Below are positions 10,755 to 20,852 of a stretch of 64,000 nucleotides of DNA, one piece after another. This DNA comes from Neocallimastix lanati (nom. inval.) (Eukaryota > Neocallimastigomycota > Neocallimastigomycetes > Neocallimastigales > Neocallimastigaceae). The stretch lies in NCBI GenBank assembly GCA_016946835.1, contig JACVTC010000034.1, positions 310,001 through 374,000 of the forward strand, given 5' to 3'. The notes beneath the pieces were generated by a model. That model did not search any database. It saw only the letters and a program-made list of their open reading frames with translations, and was not told the DNA's origin. Every line of letters begins with the position of its first letter. The first letter of the stretch is position 1. A program made the position numbers and the translations under genes.

Positions 10755-11036
10755 TGTTATAAATCACACTTTTTATTTATTAAATTTTTGTTCAAGAAAA
10801 TTTCCTACATAGTATTATTTACATTTAAAATTTATATTCCTATCTATAATAATTTTACATCGATTCATATGATATATATCATTAAATGATATACGCCACA
10901 GTATACATAAATTTATTCTTTATAACTATATTTATTTATTTACACTAAAATTTATTTTATACTTATTTTATATTTATTTATTTTTTATTAATTATTTATT
11001 AATTATTTATTAATTATATTAAACTTATTTCTGACA
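10755..11036 (-). repeat. 5' LTR of copia C (282 bp)
   Basis: Pairs with 6581-6863. TG...CA ends, with TSD TATTT immediately outside at 11037-11041. Contains the shared GCCACA motif at 10895-10900. Confidence 0.95.
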
Positions 11037-11992
11037 TATTTTAATTTATTTGTTGAACATTATTAAAGTTTTGTGTAAAACTTTAATTATTAAAATTTCT
11101 ATTATTACTATAGGAATAATTTGAATAATTAATATTATTTAATTTAATTTGAATTTTTTTATTTGAATTTATTTGAATAAGTTTTGTACTTGATTGCTTC
11201 TGTTATATATTAATTTAGTTATGATTTATTTTTCATAAATATCATTATTCTTATTTTTTCTATTAGTAAATTTTATATTTATAATGTTAATTTCTTAATG
11301 TAATTTTGTTTGTCTCTGTTTATATTAGTTTTTAATTTTTTAAGTTCTTCATTAATATTTTGTTAAAAATAGTTATTAACTTGAATAAATAGTTAATTTT
11401 TCATTAATTATTATTAGTCTTGATGACTTAAATGACTATTTCTTTTTGTATTTAATTATTTTCAACTTAAGCTATTTGACAATTATTTTTATTTTTATTT
11501 TCAATTATTTTCAACTTAGCTAGTTGACTATTATTTTTATTTTATTAACAATTATTTACAACTTAGCTAGTTGACTATTATTTTTATTTTAATGATTTTT
11601 TAAAATTTTAATTTAATTATTTTTTTATTTAGGTATATTTATATATTTAAATTTATTTTTGAAAAAATAATAATTTTAATTTAATTATTTTTTTATTTTG
11701 GTATTTATATATTTAAATTTATTTTTGAAAAAATAATAACTATGAACTATTGCAATATATACTTTAATTATGAACTATTACAATATATATTATAATTAAC
11801 AACTTATATCCTCAACACACTCAATATTGCTCTGTAATGTTTGTTTATTAATAATGGTTATTATATTTTGTTTCTATAATGAATATTATAAGAATAATAA
11901 AAATATATTTTTATTAGTTTATGAATGATATAAAAAAAATATTATGTTTATTTATTTCAACTTAGCTTTATTTGATAGCTCAACTGAAGAGT
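11037..11992. repeat. AT-rich spacer with tandem repeats
   Basis: No gene. A perfect 11-bp-arm hairpin lies at 11062-11087. Three tandem units of about 47 bp with the core AACTTAGCTAGTTGACTATT span about 11455-11593. They are followed by a two-copy tandem duplication of about 66 bp (about 11608-11672 and 11673-11738). The last 50 bp (11941-11992) look like leader sequence of a D-type copia, ending at its PBS. Confidence 0.7.
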
Positions 11993-12006
11993 TGAGACTC
12001 TTAATC
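11993..12006 (-). promoter_or_regulatory. primer-binding site next to the D LTR
   Basis: TGAGACTCTTAATC on the plus strand abuts the LTR at 12007. It is followed outward by a TCAACT...AGTTGA hairpin (11975-11996). Confidence 0.8.
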
Positions 12007-12166
12007 TGTGAAAAGTAGGAATCTCTTTTTTATTATATAATAAGAATAAAGAATAATGTATATACATAACTTTGTACTTTTTTATTGTATTTATAGTAAA
12101 CATAATATGTGGCTTATTATTATTATTGGTCACATATCTTACACTAATATATTAATATTTATAACA
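12007..12166 (-). repeat. copia D LTR (160 bp)
   Basis: Plus-strand ends are TGTGAAAAGT and TTTATAACA. It lies exactly between the PBS and a purine tract (AAAGGAGTAA on minus, 12167-12176). Carries TGTGGCTTA at 12108-12116. It is short for a copia LTR, and no second copy is in the window, so boundaries rest on PBS/PPT placement. Confidence 0.7.
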
Positions 12167-12296
12167 TTACTCCTTTAATTAAAGCTTTGTATTTTTGTTT
12201 CTAACAAATTTTTATTATCCATAGTTTTATTAGAAATTTCAATAATTTTATGCCTATCATTAATATTATTATTATGATCATGTGTTTTATCATTAT

Positions 12297-12977
12297 TTAA
12301 ATGTTCAGATGAAGATTTATGTAAAATTTATCAGGTAAAATTGATAAATAATAATTTAAAATATTATTTATATTATTATTTGATGAATTAGGTTCTGATG
12401 ATTTTATTTTGACCAATAGCTTTTTAGAAAATTTTGATTCAATTTTTGAAAAATTTTTATTAAAACTTTTTTCACTTTCATCAAAATTGAAATTTTCGTC
12501 ATTTTCAATGATTTTTCCTTTACCTTTATTTTTAATCGAAGGAATATTTATAACACCAGGATTTATTGGGAGTTTTTTATCGTGTAAATTTGTACCATTT
12601 TTATATTTCAATCCAAAATTTTTAGTCGTATTATCAATAAAATTTTTGTAACTAACAGGAATATTAAGTAAGGTATTTTTCTGAGAATTATGATTATTAA
12701 TACTTCCATTTAAAAATGTATTATCTTTTAAAACGGTATTAATTTTATTATTATTAATTTTGATATTATTTTTGAGTAAAAATTCTATTTCATTGGAATT
12801 TCCAATTTCATTTGAATTAATTTCTTTATTTGAATTATTTTTATTTAAATTATCTTTTCCTACAATATTATTTTCCTTTGATAGGTTAATTTCTTCTCCA
12901 TAAATGTTGTTATTTTCGATAAAATTATTATTGTCAATTAAATTTACATTTACGTTTTCATTTAAATTATCGTTCAA
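12297..12977 (-). CDS. copia D Asn-rich integrase-RT linker (orphan)
   Basis: A 226-codon frame, almost all Asn, Lys, Ile, Glu and Ser, without recognisable motifs. It lies just downstream of an integrase C-terminus, where the other copia elements here carry the same kind of linker before RT. No RT follows, because an internal deletion joins it to the PPT about 120 bp later. It should not be taken as an independent gene. Confidence 0.7.
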   Translation of the reverse strand: MNDNLNENVNVNLIDNNNFIENNNIYGEEINLSKENNIVGKDNLNKNNSNKEINSNEIGNSNEIEFLLKNNIKINNNKINTVLKDNTFLNGSINNHNSQKNTLLNIPVSYKNFIDNTTKNFGLKYKNGTNLHDKKLPINPGVINIPSIKNKGKGKIIENDENFNFDESEKSFNKNFSKIESKFSKKLLVKIKSSEPNSSNNNINNILNYYLSILPDKFYINLHLNI

Positions 12978-13194
12978 ATTATTATTTTCATTTATGTTAT
13001 TATCTATGTTTAAATTATTATATGTTTAAAATATAGTTCTAATTTAAATTAATATTTTCATTTAAATGATTATTGTCATCATAATTATTATCGTCATTTA
13101 AATTTCTATTTTTAATGTTTCTCTCATCAAAGTCCATTATAGTAAAGGAGAAATAAGGGCCTTGAAAACCGTTATTTGGATATTCAAAATTTCC

Positions 13195-13512
13195 CTATTC
13201 TTCTTCAATGCATTCATTATCATTAACATAATTTAATTTTCTATTTTCTTTGTCCATAATAATATATGAATATTTCTTATCAAAACCAAGGAAAATACCT
13301 TTCCTTGAATTTGGTTTAAATTTAAATTTGTGTGGGGTTTGATCTCTGAAGTAGCAAGTGCATCCAAAGGTTCTTTGTTTTATATTTACTTTTTTATTAT
13401 AAAATACTTCATCAGGAATTAAAATATTATTTCCTGAATGTGGAATAATATAAATAAAAGCATGCTTTATTGTGAAATTCCAGAAGTTTTCCGATAATTT
13501 AGCCCAATACAT
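13195..13512 (-). pseudogene. copia D integrase C-terminal fragment
   Basis: About 106 codons read LSENFWNFTIKHAF, IPHSGNNILIPDEVFYNKKV, FGCTCYF and KGIFLGFDKKYSYIIMD. These are the conserved region just after the catalytic Glu of copia integrase. Residues before LMYWAKLSENFW continue upstream to 13544 (RNSAKTL) and then stop at the edge of repeat G. The catalytic triad is therefore absent and the insertion or deletion point is at 13545. Confidence 0.88.
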
Positions 13513-13544
13513 GAGTGTTTTTGCTGAATTTCTAAATGCGTTAT

Positions 13545-14012
13545 TGTAACGATTTTGTTATTTATTTTATCTCACTAGGTCATTGTAGATGTGTTATCTA
13601 TAAACAAACTACTATATGTGAGATTTTATTATTTGTTATTACACTAAATTATCTTATTATTTAATATTTTCATAATTATGGTTTTATATTATTTTTTATT
13701 TAATATTAATTTTAAGATACATTACTTTGTTAATATCGTCTCAAAGAGTCAAAATAAAATAATAATACGATTTTTATATTTTTATATTCAGAAAGTTTAT
13801 AAACTACATGATTGGTTTAGAATTAAATGAATACATGATAATTATTTAAATAAATATTATTATAAAATTAAATGAATAAAAGAATTAATAACTAAATAAA
13901 TATTTTATTCCAAAAGATAAAAGAAAAGATTCGAATCAGTGACATTTAGTAAGGCAAGGTAGGCACCATTTAGTAACGATAACCAAGGTATAACGATGCT
14001 GATATCGTTACA
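13545..14012 (+). repeat. repeat G copy 1 (LTR-like, 468 bp)
   Basis: Starts TGTAACGATTTTG and ends GATATCGTTACA, giving a 9-bp terminal inverted repeat TGTAACGAT/ATCGTTACA. About 95% identical to 15399-15867 in the same orientation. It truncates copia D on its left, and its right edge is the first base of the NRPS fragment. It could be a solo LTR or a MITE-like element; no clean TSD is seen around this copy. Confidence 0.8.
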
Positions 14013-14810
14013 ATCCCCTCCAAAAACATTAATTGAAAAAGAAATATGTTCGATCTTTAGTGATTCATTGAATATTTCTAAACATATAATAGGAAGGAAT
14101 TCAGGCTTTATCGATATTGGTGGTGATAGTTTTAGTAGCTTTAATATTGTATAATATAAATTAAAATTAAATATTAGAGATATTTTATCAAAACCAATTG
14201 TTTATGAATTAAGTGAATACATAGAAAAATTATTGAATGATAAGAATAATGAAAAGAAAATTGAAATTATTGAAAAATGTGGAAATAAGGAATTTCCTGT
14301 TACTTCACAATTAGGAATGTACATTGATTCAATTAAGAATCCTAAAAGTATTGTTTATAATATTCCAATATTCTTTAAAAAATGATATTAATATTCAAAA
14401 AATTAAAACTTCAATTACTAAAATATTTAATAAGCATGAAATATTAAAAACTAAATATTATACAAAAGAAATTAATGGAAATACCAGTATTTATGGATAT
14501 ATTTGATAATTGTAAATTAAATTTTGAATGATTATGAAAATGCAAAGTCATTTATTCGTCCATTCGATTTATCAGTAAGTCCTTTAATAAGAGTAGGATT
14601 CATCAAAAATGAAATTTTACTAATTAATATGCACCATATCATTTCAGATGGTACTAGTGTTTCAATCATTAAGAAGGAAATAAATAATTATTATAATAAT
14701 AAAATTGAAGATATAGAAATTCAGTTCAATGATTTTGCTTATTTAAACAAGAATAAAAATGAAAAAACATATTCAGACCAAATTAAATTATATAAAAGTA
14801 TATTTTCGCC
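14013..14810 (+). pseudogene. NRPS fragment: carrier (PCP) plus condensation domain N-half
   Basis: Frames in order read a thiolation domain (PPKTLIEKEICSIFSDSL, then GFIDIGGDSFSSFNI), in which the Ser of GGDSF is the expected phosphopantetheine attachment site. The condensation domain opening follows (FPVTSQLGMYIDSIKNPKS), then MHHIISDGTS near 14629-14658, an intact HHxxxDG catalytic motif. Frame breaks occur near 14153 (TAA), 14385 and 14507. Similarity ends near YSDQIKLYKSIF at about 14805; no adenylation or thioesterase domain is present. Carrier and condensation modules assemble nonribosomal peptides. In gut fungi such genes are thought to be bacterial in origin. This is a broken relic, not an active synthetase. 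Confidence 0.85.
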
Positions 14811-15398
14811 TCTACGATCGGATACCAGACAATCTAATCTAACACCAACTCGAAGAAGATTAGTAGAATTAAAAACAGAATAATAAAAGAGATATCCATG
14901 AATACGGAAGCTAGAGATATTAGAATAGTAGAAGAATAGGAAAAACAAAAGATGTATTCCATGGATTAGATTAGGGTGAGTTGCGCATTAGTTGTAGCCT
15001 GTACCGGTAGTGAGTTTATTCGATATTCTGGAGCGTTATTTTAAATTAAAGTTTTTCATATGGTGGGTAACTTGATCCTCTTGATGGATGCACACTTGGT
15101 TTGATGAAAATCGGGGTTCCATTTGATAGATGGATAACAGATACAAAACTTGATGGATGGATGCTTGTTCAGGTAGATAATTTCATAAACTTTATAAACC
15201 ATAATTATTTTTATCAGAGATCACCAATCAGGATTCAGGAAGTAACAGAAGTAATAGAGTCCACAGCAAGAGTAAATTTATCTAAAATATTATTAAAACT
15301 TTTGAATATAAATAAAATAATGAAAGGTTAGTGGTATGTTGGGTGGATTAACACATCTACCACAAGGTAGCGAGTGTGTTTCCAACGGGAGTCGATAT
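14811..15398 (+). other. GC-richer unassigned segment between NRPS relic and repeat G
   Basis: Base composition jumps to clearly higher GC than the flanks. There are short open stretches: SDTRQSNLTPTRRRLVELKTE ending at 14883; one beginning MNTEARDIRIVEE near 14897; and one of 76 codons at 15101-15331 (IGVPFDRWITDTKLDGW, then VTEVIESTARVNLSKILLK). None is recognised. The many breaks suggest an old captured coding sequence or TE gag. It is not NRPS sequence by eye. Confidence 0.45.
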
Positions 15399-15867
15399 TG
15401 TAACGATTTTGTTATTTATTTTATCTCACTAGGTCATTGTAGATGTGTTAACTATAAACAAACTACTTTATGTGAGATTTTATTATTTGTTATTACACTA
15501 AATTATCTTATTGTTTAATATTTTCATAATTATGGTTTTATATTATTTTTTATTTAATATTAATTTTAAGATACGTTACTTAGTTAACATCGACTCAAAG
15601 AGTCAAAATAAAATAATAATACATGATTTTTATATTTTATATTAAGAAAGTTTATAATTAAACTACATGATTGGTTTATAATTAAATGAATACATGATAA
15701 TTATTTAAATAAATATTATTATAAAATTAAATGAATAAAAAATTAATAACTAAATAAATATTTTATTCCAAAAGATAAAAGAAAAGATTCGAATCAGTGA
15801 TATTTAGTATGTAAGGCAAGGTAGGCACCATTTAGTAACGATAACCAAGGTGTAACGATGCTGTTAC
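15399..15867 (+). repeat. repeat G copy 2 with 5-bp TSD GATAT
   Basis: Direct-orientation copy of 13545-14012. It is flanked by GATAT at 15394-15398 and 15868-15872, consistent with an independent integrase-type insertion. The 3' terminus (GCTGTTAC) differs slightly from copy 1. Confidence 0.75.
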
Positions 15868-18800
15868 GATATGATAAGAATGTACCAAATAATGCATTCT
15901 TAATTAAATCTACAAATCATTTCTAATACATTATGTATACATTATTATTTTTGTACTTTAATAAATTTTAAATCCAAAGATCAAAAATTAAATCAAAAAT
16001 TATATTAAACATTATATTTTTATATTAAATCTTATATTAATAGTAATATTTTTATATATTTAAAACTTATATTAGCAATATAAATAATAAATCTTATTTT
16101 TTTTATTTTTATATTAATAATGAAAATTTGTATTAATAATATTTTTATATAATGATAATTAAAAATTTATATATTATATTTTAACTTTTATTATAAAATT
16201 TTATATCGAAATATTTTATTTTATATTGACAAATATTTTATTTTATTAAAAACCTTTATATTGGAATAGTATTTTTATTTTTATTTGAATATTTTAACAG
16301 ATTGTAATAAAAATTATAGCCAATTAAATAAATTCTTATTAGTAATATTTTAGATAGATTATTAAAAAAAAATGTTTTATTAATATTATAAATGTATTTT
16401 ATTTATATTGTTATAATTAAATTTTATATAATTGATTATAAAAATCAATTTAAATTTAATAGTTTTTATAAAAAAAAAATAAAATGTAATTTAGTGGCAA
16501 GAACAACTTTTATGCCTTGAAAAAAGTATAAATAGTTGTAAATTTTGCTACCAATTTTTAAAAATCATCGATCAAATTAATAAAATTAATAAATAAAATA
16601 ATAAATAAATAAAATTTGTGTTTCTTTTACTTTTATTTTTATTTAATTCTCTAAAACCTTAACAGATACAAATAATAAATAAAAAATAAATAAAAAATTA
16701 AATAAACTATTAAGATTAATTAATAAATAAATAAGAATAAAATATTAAATTATTAAAATATATAATAATGAAATTAAATAATGTATAAATAACTAGATTA
16801 TTTAAAATAATGTACTAATTGTATTTATTTAATATTGTAATAGTAAACAATTAGATATTTTATTATAAATAATTAAAATTATATTTATTATTATTTTATA
16901 TTTTTATTATAAAATTTTTATAATACTTTATTATATTTTTATTATTTTTCTTATATTAAATATTATATTAAAATTATATTTTATTAAATTTTATTATTAT
17001 AAAATTATTATATTTTTGTTATTATATTTTTATTATATTTTATATTTTTATTTTTACTCCAATCAAATAAATGTTTTAAAGATATAAAAAGAACAAAGTA
17101 AAACAATACTTTAGTTCTTTCTCTTCTTTCAACTTTATTTTTATATTTTTCTTTTAATTTTTCGAGAATGAATTAGTAAATATATAATATTAGTATAAAT
17201 GAATAATTAAATAAATAAGTAAATAAAATTAAATTATTCTCTAATTAGATTGATTAGTTTTGTTTTTGTGTTTTATTAGAGTTAAGGATAAAAATAAATT
17301 TTGTTGGTTTTAAATATTTAGTTTATTAGGTAATTTAGCTATAATTTAGAGATAAAATTTATTAAAGTATTTATTTAAGTTATTTATATTATAATAGTTA
17401 AAATAATATTTATGTTTGTTAGTGAAAAATTAAATTTTTAATTATTAGAATATATTATTTTTTTTAAAATAATCTTCAATTCTGTACCAATGCTGATAAA
17501 TAATGAAATTATAAAATTAAAATAAATAATAAATAATAAATTCTTGTCAAGGATTTGATACAAATTAATTTATATTCATTACTACAAAAGTAATAATTTA
17601 TTTAAAAATATAATTTGTACTCCTTAAATCCTTGTACCGTTCATAACCTTATTAATATTGTATTGCAAATTAATTAATATTATCCCTTTTATACATTATT
17701 GAATAACTAATATATTAATTGATTAATATTGTATTACATATTAATATTATCCCTTTTTTATATTAATTAATATAGTTGAATATTATTTATAAGAATTGTT
17801 TTTTTTATTAATTATATTATCTTATATATTTTATTATCTTATATTATATATTATTATTTTATATATTAAAATTATATTTTATATTGTTATCTCTAAATTA
17901 GTATTTATTAAAATATATTATTAAATATTTTATATTGTTTTTCAAAAATATAAAAGAACAAAAAAATATTCTTTTTTAAATCTTTGTAAGATTATTATTT
18001 ATTAATAATCTGATAACTTTATAATAAAATATATTAAATAAAATATAGTTAATTAAAAGTTTAATAATAAAATAATATATTTTTAAAATTTGAATAAATT
18101 AATTTATAAAATAAAATAATATCCATAAGGTAATTAGATTAAAGGCTTCCAACCAAGTTTACCCTTTAATCTAAGTACCAACTCAACAATTCTCATTTAA
18201 CTTAACCCAAAATTAATTCTTTTAGAAGTCCCGAAATCAAATTAAGAAAATTAATTAAAAGAAATACATGAAAATAAAATAATAATAATTTAATTAATCA
18301 TTAAAAATTTTAATTAAAACTTAAATAAATTAATAATTAATATTCTTATAAAATTATAAACAAACATAATAATAAACAAATTTAATAAATTGTTAATACT
18401 AAATAAACAAATTTATAAATATTTCAAAATTAAAATTAAATAGCTGAATAATCTTTAAATTACCTTTTATTTAAAATAATTAATATTTTATTTATTTTAT
18501 AACTCAACTTTTATAAACAAATTATAATTAAAACTTGTTTATTTTAATACTTTATTTGTAAATATTTATAACAATTATTTATTTATTGTTTATAAATGTA
18601 AATAGTTTAAAATCATTGAAAAATATAAAAGCATATAAATATTTCTTTTAAATTATTCTTTATTATTAATAACTTCAATAACTTATTTTATATATTTTAT
18701 TAGTTTATTAATAATCAAATTATAATTATTAATAATTTCAATAAATGATTTTATATATTTTATTAGTTTATTAATAATCAAATTATGATTATTAACAAAC

Positions 18801-19136
18801 TTGATAAATTATTTTATATAGTCTATTAGTTGTTAATAATCAAATTTTTATTATTAAAATTTAAATAAATTATTATAAATAATAAATATTTTATTTTATT
18901 ATTTTATTAGTTTTAATAATTATTTTTCTTTTATTAATTTAAATAAAAATTAATAATTAAATAAATAAAAATTAATATTAAAATAAAACTATTTTTTTTA
19001 ATAATAAAACAAATTTTGTGTTCTAATAAAACATATTTATTTTAAACTTCTTAAATTTTTCTTAGTATTTATACCTTTATTCACTTCTACAAAATCTAAT
19101 TTTTGTAGATTAAGAATGTCCGGTATAAATCAATGC
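15868..19136. other. 3.3-kb AT-rich region without genes
   Basis: No credible coding frame. Structured items seen: a hairpin-like inverted repeat CAAGGATTT (17548-17556)/AAATCCTTG (17626-17634); an imperfect direct duplication around TTAATATTGTATT...ATCCCTTT (17650-17695 and 17723-17762); a 12-bp stem 18134-18145/18163-18174 in a locally GC-richer patch (18121-18240); and TCTACAAAA/TTTTTGTAGA near 19087-19110. A CAATGCTGATAAATAAT block at 17485 resembles the left edge of the gypsy LTR at 19137, so an old gypsy LTR may begin there. Confidence 0.6.
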
Positions 19137-19750
19137 TGATAAATAATAATAAATTAAACTATAAATATTAATAATAATAAATTATTATAAATTAATTAAA
19201 TTAATTAAATTACTAAAATTACTTAAATTAATTAGAATAATATAATTAATTAAATTAAATTAAAAATTAATATTAAATATTTTTAGTAAATTATTATAAT
19301 TATAAATAGTTAATTTTCTAAATTATTTTTATTTTTATTTTAAATTATAATATTATATTAATAACTTTTATATTATTTATTATAAAAGAAATATATTTAA
19401 TATTTCTTTTAATTATTACTATATATTCAATAATTATTTTAATTATTATTTTTTTGTATAATTAACTAAATTATTTTTATATATATTCAATACTATTAAT
19501 TAAAATATAAGAATTATGCTTAAATATATTAAATAGTTTATTTTTGCAAACAAATATTACTTTATTTTAATTATTAAATATAAAAGAGAGAAAAATGTAC
19601 TTAATAAAAATGTAACGATTATTAAAAATTTATTCTTAATAAAAATATTAAAAATAAAATATTTTTATAAATAAATAATAATAATAAGTTCAAATAATAA
19701 TAATTTTAAGAAGTATTATTATTCAAACGATAACTACTAAATAGTTATCA
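19137..19750 (+). repeat. gypsy 5' LTR (614 bp)
   Basis: Begins TGATAAATAATAATAAATT and ends AAATAGTTATCA. It differs from the 3' copy at about a dozen positions. Confidence 0.95.
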
Positions 19751-19752
19751 AG

Positions 19753-19766
19753 TGGTGGAGAACTCG
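19753..19766 (+). promoter_or_regulatory. putative gypsy primer-binding site
   Basis: TGGTGGAGAACTCG lies 2 nt after the 5' LTR. A leading TGG fits pairing with a tRNA 3' CCA, and the E-type LTR element at 34417 has a related TGGTGGAAATATCGG at the same offset. I cannot name the tRNA. Confidence 0.55.
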
Positions 19767-19830
19767 TTCTACGGTGGCGGAAAGTTCTACCTTTGCCTAC
19801 TTCTCTCTATAGTTTCATAGGAAACTTTCA

Positions 19831-19936
19831 TTCTACTTGTGTAATATTCTACTTGTGTGATTTTCAACTTGTGTGATATTCAACTTGTAGTATTCTACGG
19901 TGTTATTTTCTAACTTGTAGTGTTCTACCGTGTTAC
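19831..19936 (+). repeat. iterated TTCTACTTGTGT motif in gypsy leader
   Basis: Six to seven diverged 14-19 nt units, such as TTCTACTTGTGTGAT, TTCAACTTGTAGTA and TTCTACCGTGTTA, fill the 5' leader between the PBS and the gag ATG. They may act in packaging or translation; that is inference. Confidence 0.65.
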
Positions 19937-19970
19937 TTTATTTTCTTTTTATTTCTATTTTTTTTTCAAT

Positions 19971-20852
19971 ATGACTTCTGAAGATAGTGGTAAAACTGAC
20001 TATGAAAAAGTCTCGAAAATGGCAAGAGACATAACTGCTTTAGGTTCTAAAAAAGCTTAAGTATTTCAAATGAAAAAGAGATCTTTTAGACATCTTTGAA
20101 GACTTTACTCTTTCAGAAAAGGAAAAGAAAAGGATAATGTTGTCTACTACTGTCGATACTACACATGAATTGTGTGAAGAATTATACTTTGAAGAGAAGT
20201 CAATGACAGCCGAAGAATTCAATAATAGAGTTGAAGAAATAATTGAAACAGATAAAATATCCTCTTTTAGTTCTGAAAAGTTGGAACATACAAAAATTGG
20301 AAAAAAAATGTTAGAATTTTTAACCTTCATTTTAATGACCTTCTTAACGAAATTAAGGATAAAGATAAACCTTTTGAGTCTAGATTAATTGTTCTTTATA
20401 TTAAAGGATTAAAAGAAAAGCGTAATCTTTATTCCGTTATGATAGCAAAAAAGTATGACTCACTAAAACAAGCAATGAAATTTGCATTAAGAATTGATTC
20501 AAGAATTCAAGTTTATGAAGATGAAGGAGAATATTCCAATCAAAATAGTAATTCTAACTCTAAATATTTAAAGAAGAATAGCTTTAATAAACAATGTTAC
20601 AATAAAAAAAATCCTAGTAAATCATCTACAAAGAACATAGATAATAGGCATATCAATACTAGTGAATCTTCAAATCAAAAATATAATTCTGACCTGGATA
20701 AACTTACCAAAAAATTTGCAAACATGTCCTTGCATGTTTGTCATCATTGTTCAAAAAAAGGTCATGAAGCTCATATCTGTACTAATAAACTCTCTGAACA
20801 TAATAAGAATCTCCTGGATAAATTCACTCATATACAAAATAATTTAAATTAA
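19971..20852 (+). pseudogene. gypsy Gag with CCHC knuckle
   Basis: Starts MTSEDSGKTDYEKVSKMARD at 19971, the first ATG after the leader. The frame is lost near 20057. Coding continues in other frames: DIFEDFTLSEKEKKR, then EEFNNRVEEII, and a last segment from about 20325 (FNDLLNEIKDKDKPFESR) through 20852. The last segment includes an Asn/Ser/Lys-rich hinge and the nucleocapsid knuckle CHHCSKKGHEAHIC (CX2CX4HX4C) near 20738-20779. At least two frameshifts break the protein. Gag would form the particle and bind RNA. Confidence 0.85.

Larger units (their letters stand above)
6581..11036 (-). mobile_element. Ty1/copia retrotransposon C, complete boundaries
   Basis: LTRs 6581-6863 and 10755-11036 are about 98% identical and are flanked by a perfect 5-bp target-site duplication TATTT (6576-6580, 11037-11041). 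The sense strand is minus. A polypurine tract (GGGGGAA, 6864-6871) precedes the 3' LTR and the PBS (10741-10754) follows the 5' LTR. Integrase, linker, RT and RNase H are nearly intact, but Gag is reduced to a short stub and no protease is seen. The element is therefore young but non-autonomous for packaging. Confidence 0.95.
11993..13544 (-). mobile_element. Ty1/copia retrotransposon D, rearranged remnant
   Basis: On the minus strand the order is integrase C-terminus (13512-13195), Asn-rich linker (12977-12297), PPT (12176-12167), LTR (12166-12007), PBS (12006-11993). RT and RNase H are missing. Having a PPT on one side of the LTR and a PBS on the other means the LTR joins the end of one copy to the start of another. 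The right end is cut by repeat G at 13545. Confidence 0.8.

Noticed and set aside
10739-10756. tRNA-Lys gene
   Set aside because: Only the anticodon arm is present at each site, always beside an LTR. There is no acceptor, D or T arm, so these are primer-binding sites.
13925-13945. B-box-like GATTCGAATC in repeat G, suggesting a tRNA-derived SINE
   Set aside because: No A box or cloverleaf at the right spacing; also present in both G copies without poly-A tails.
14324-14883. Active NRPS gene
   Set aside because: Only carrier and half a condensation domain remain, with several stops and frameshifts, bounded by repeats.
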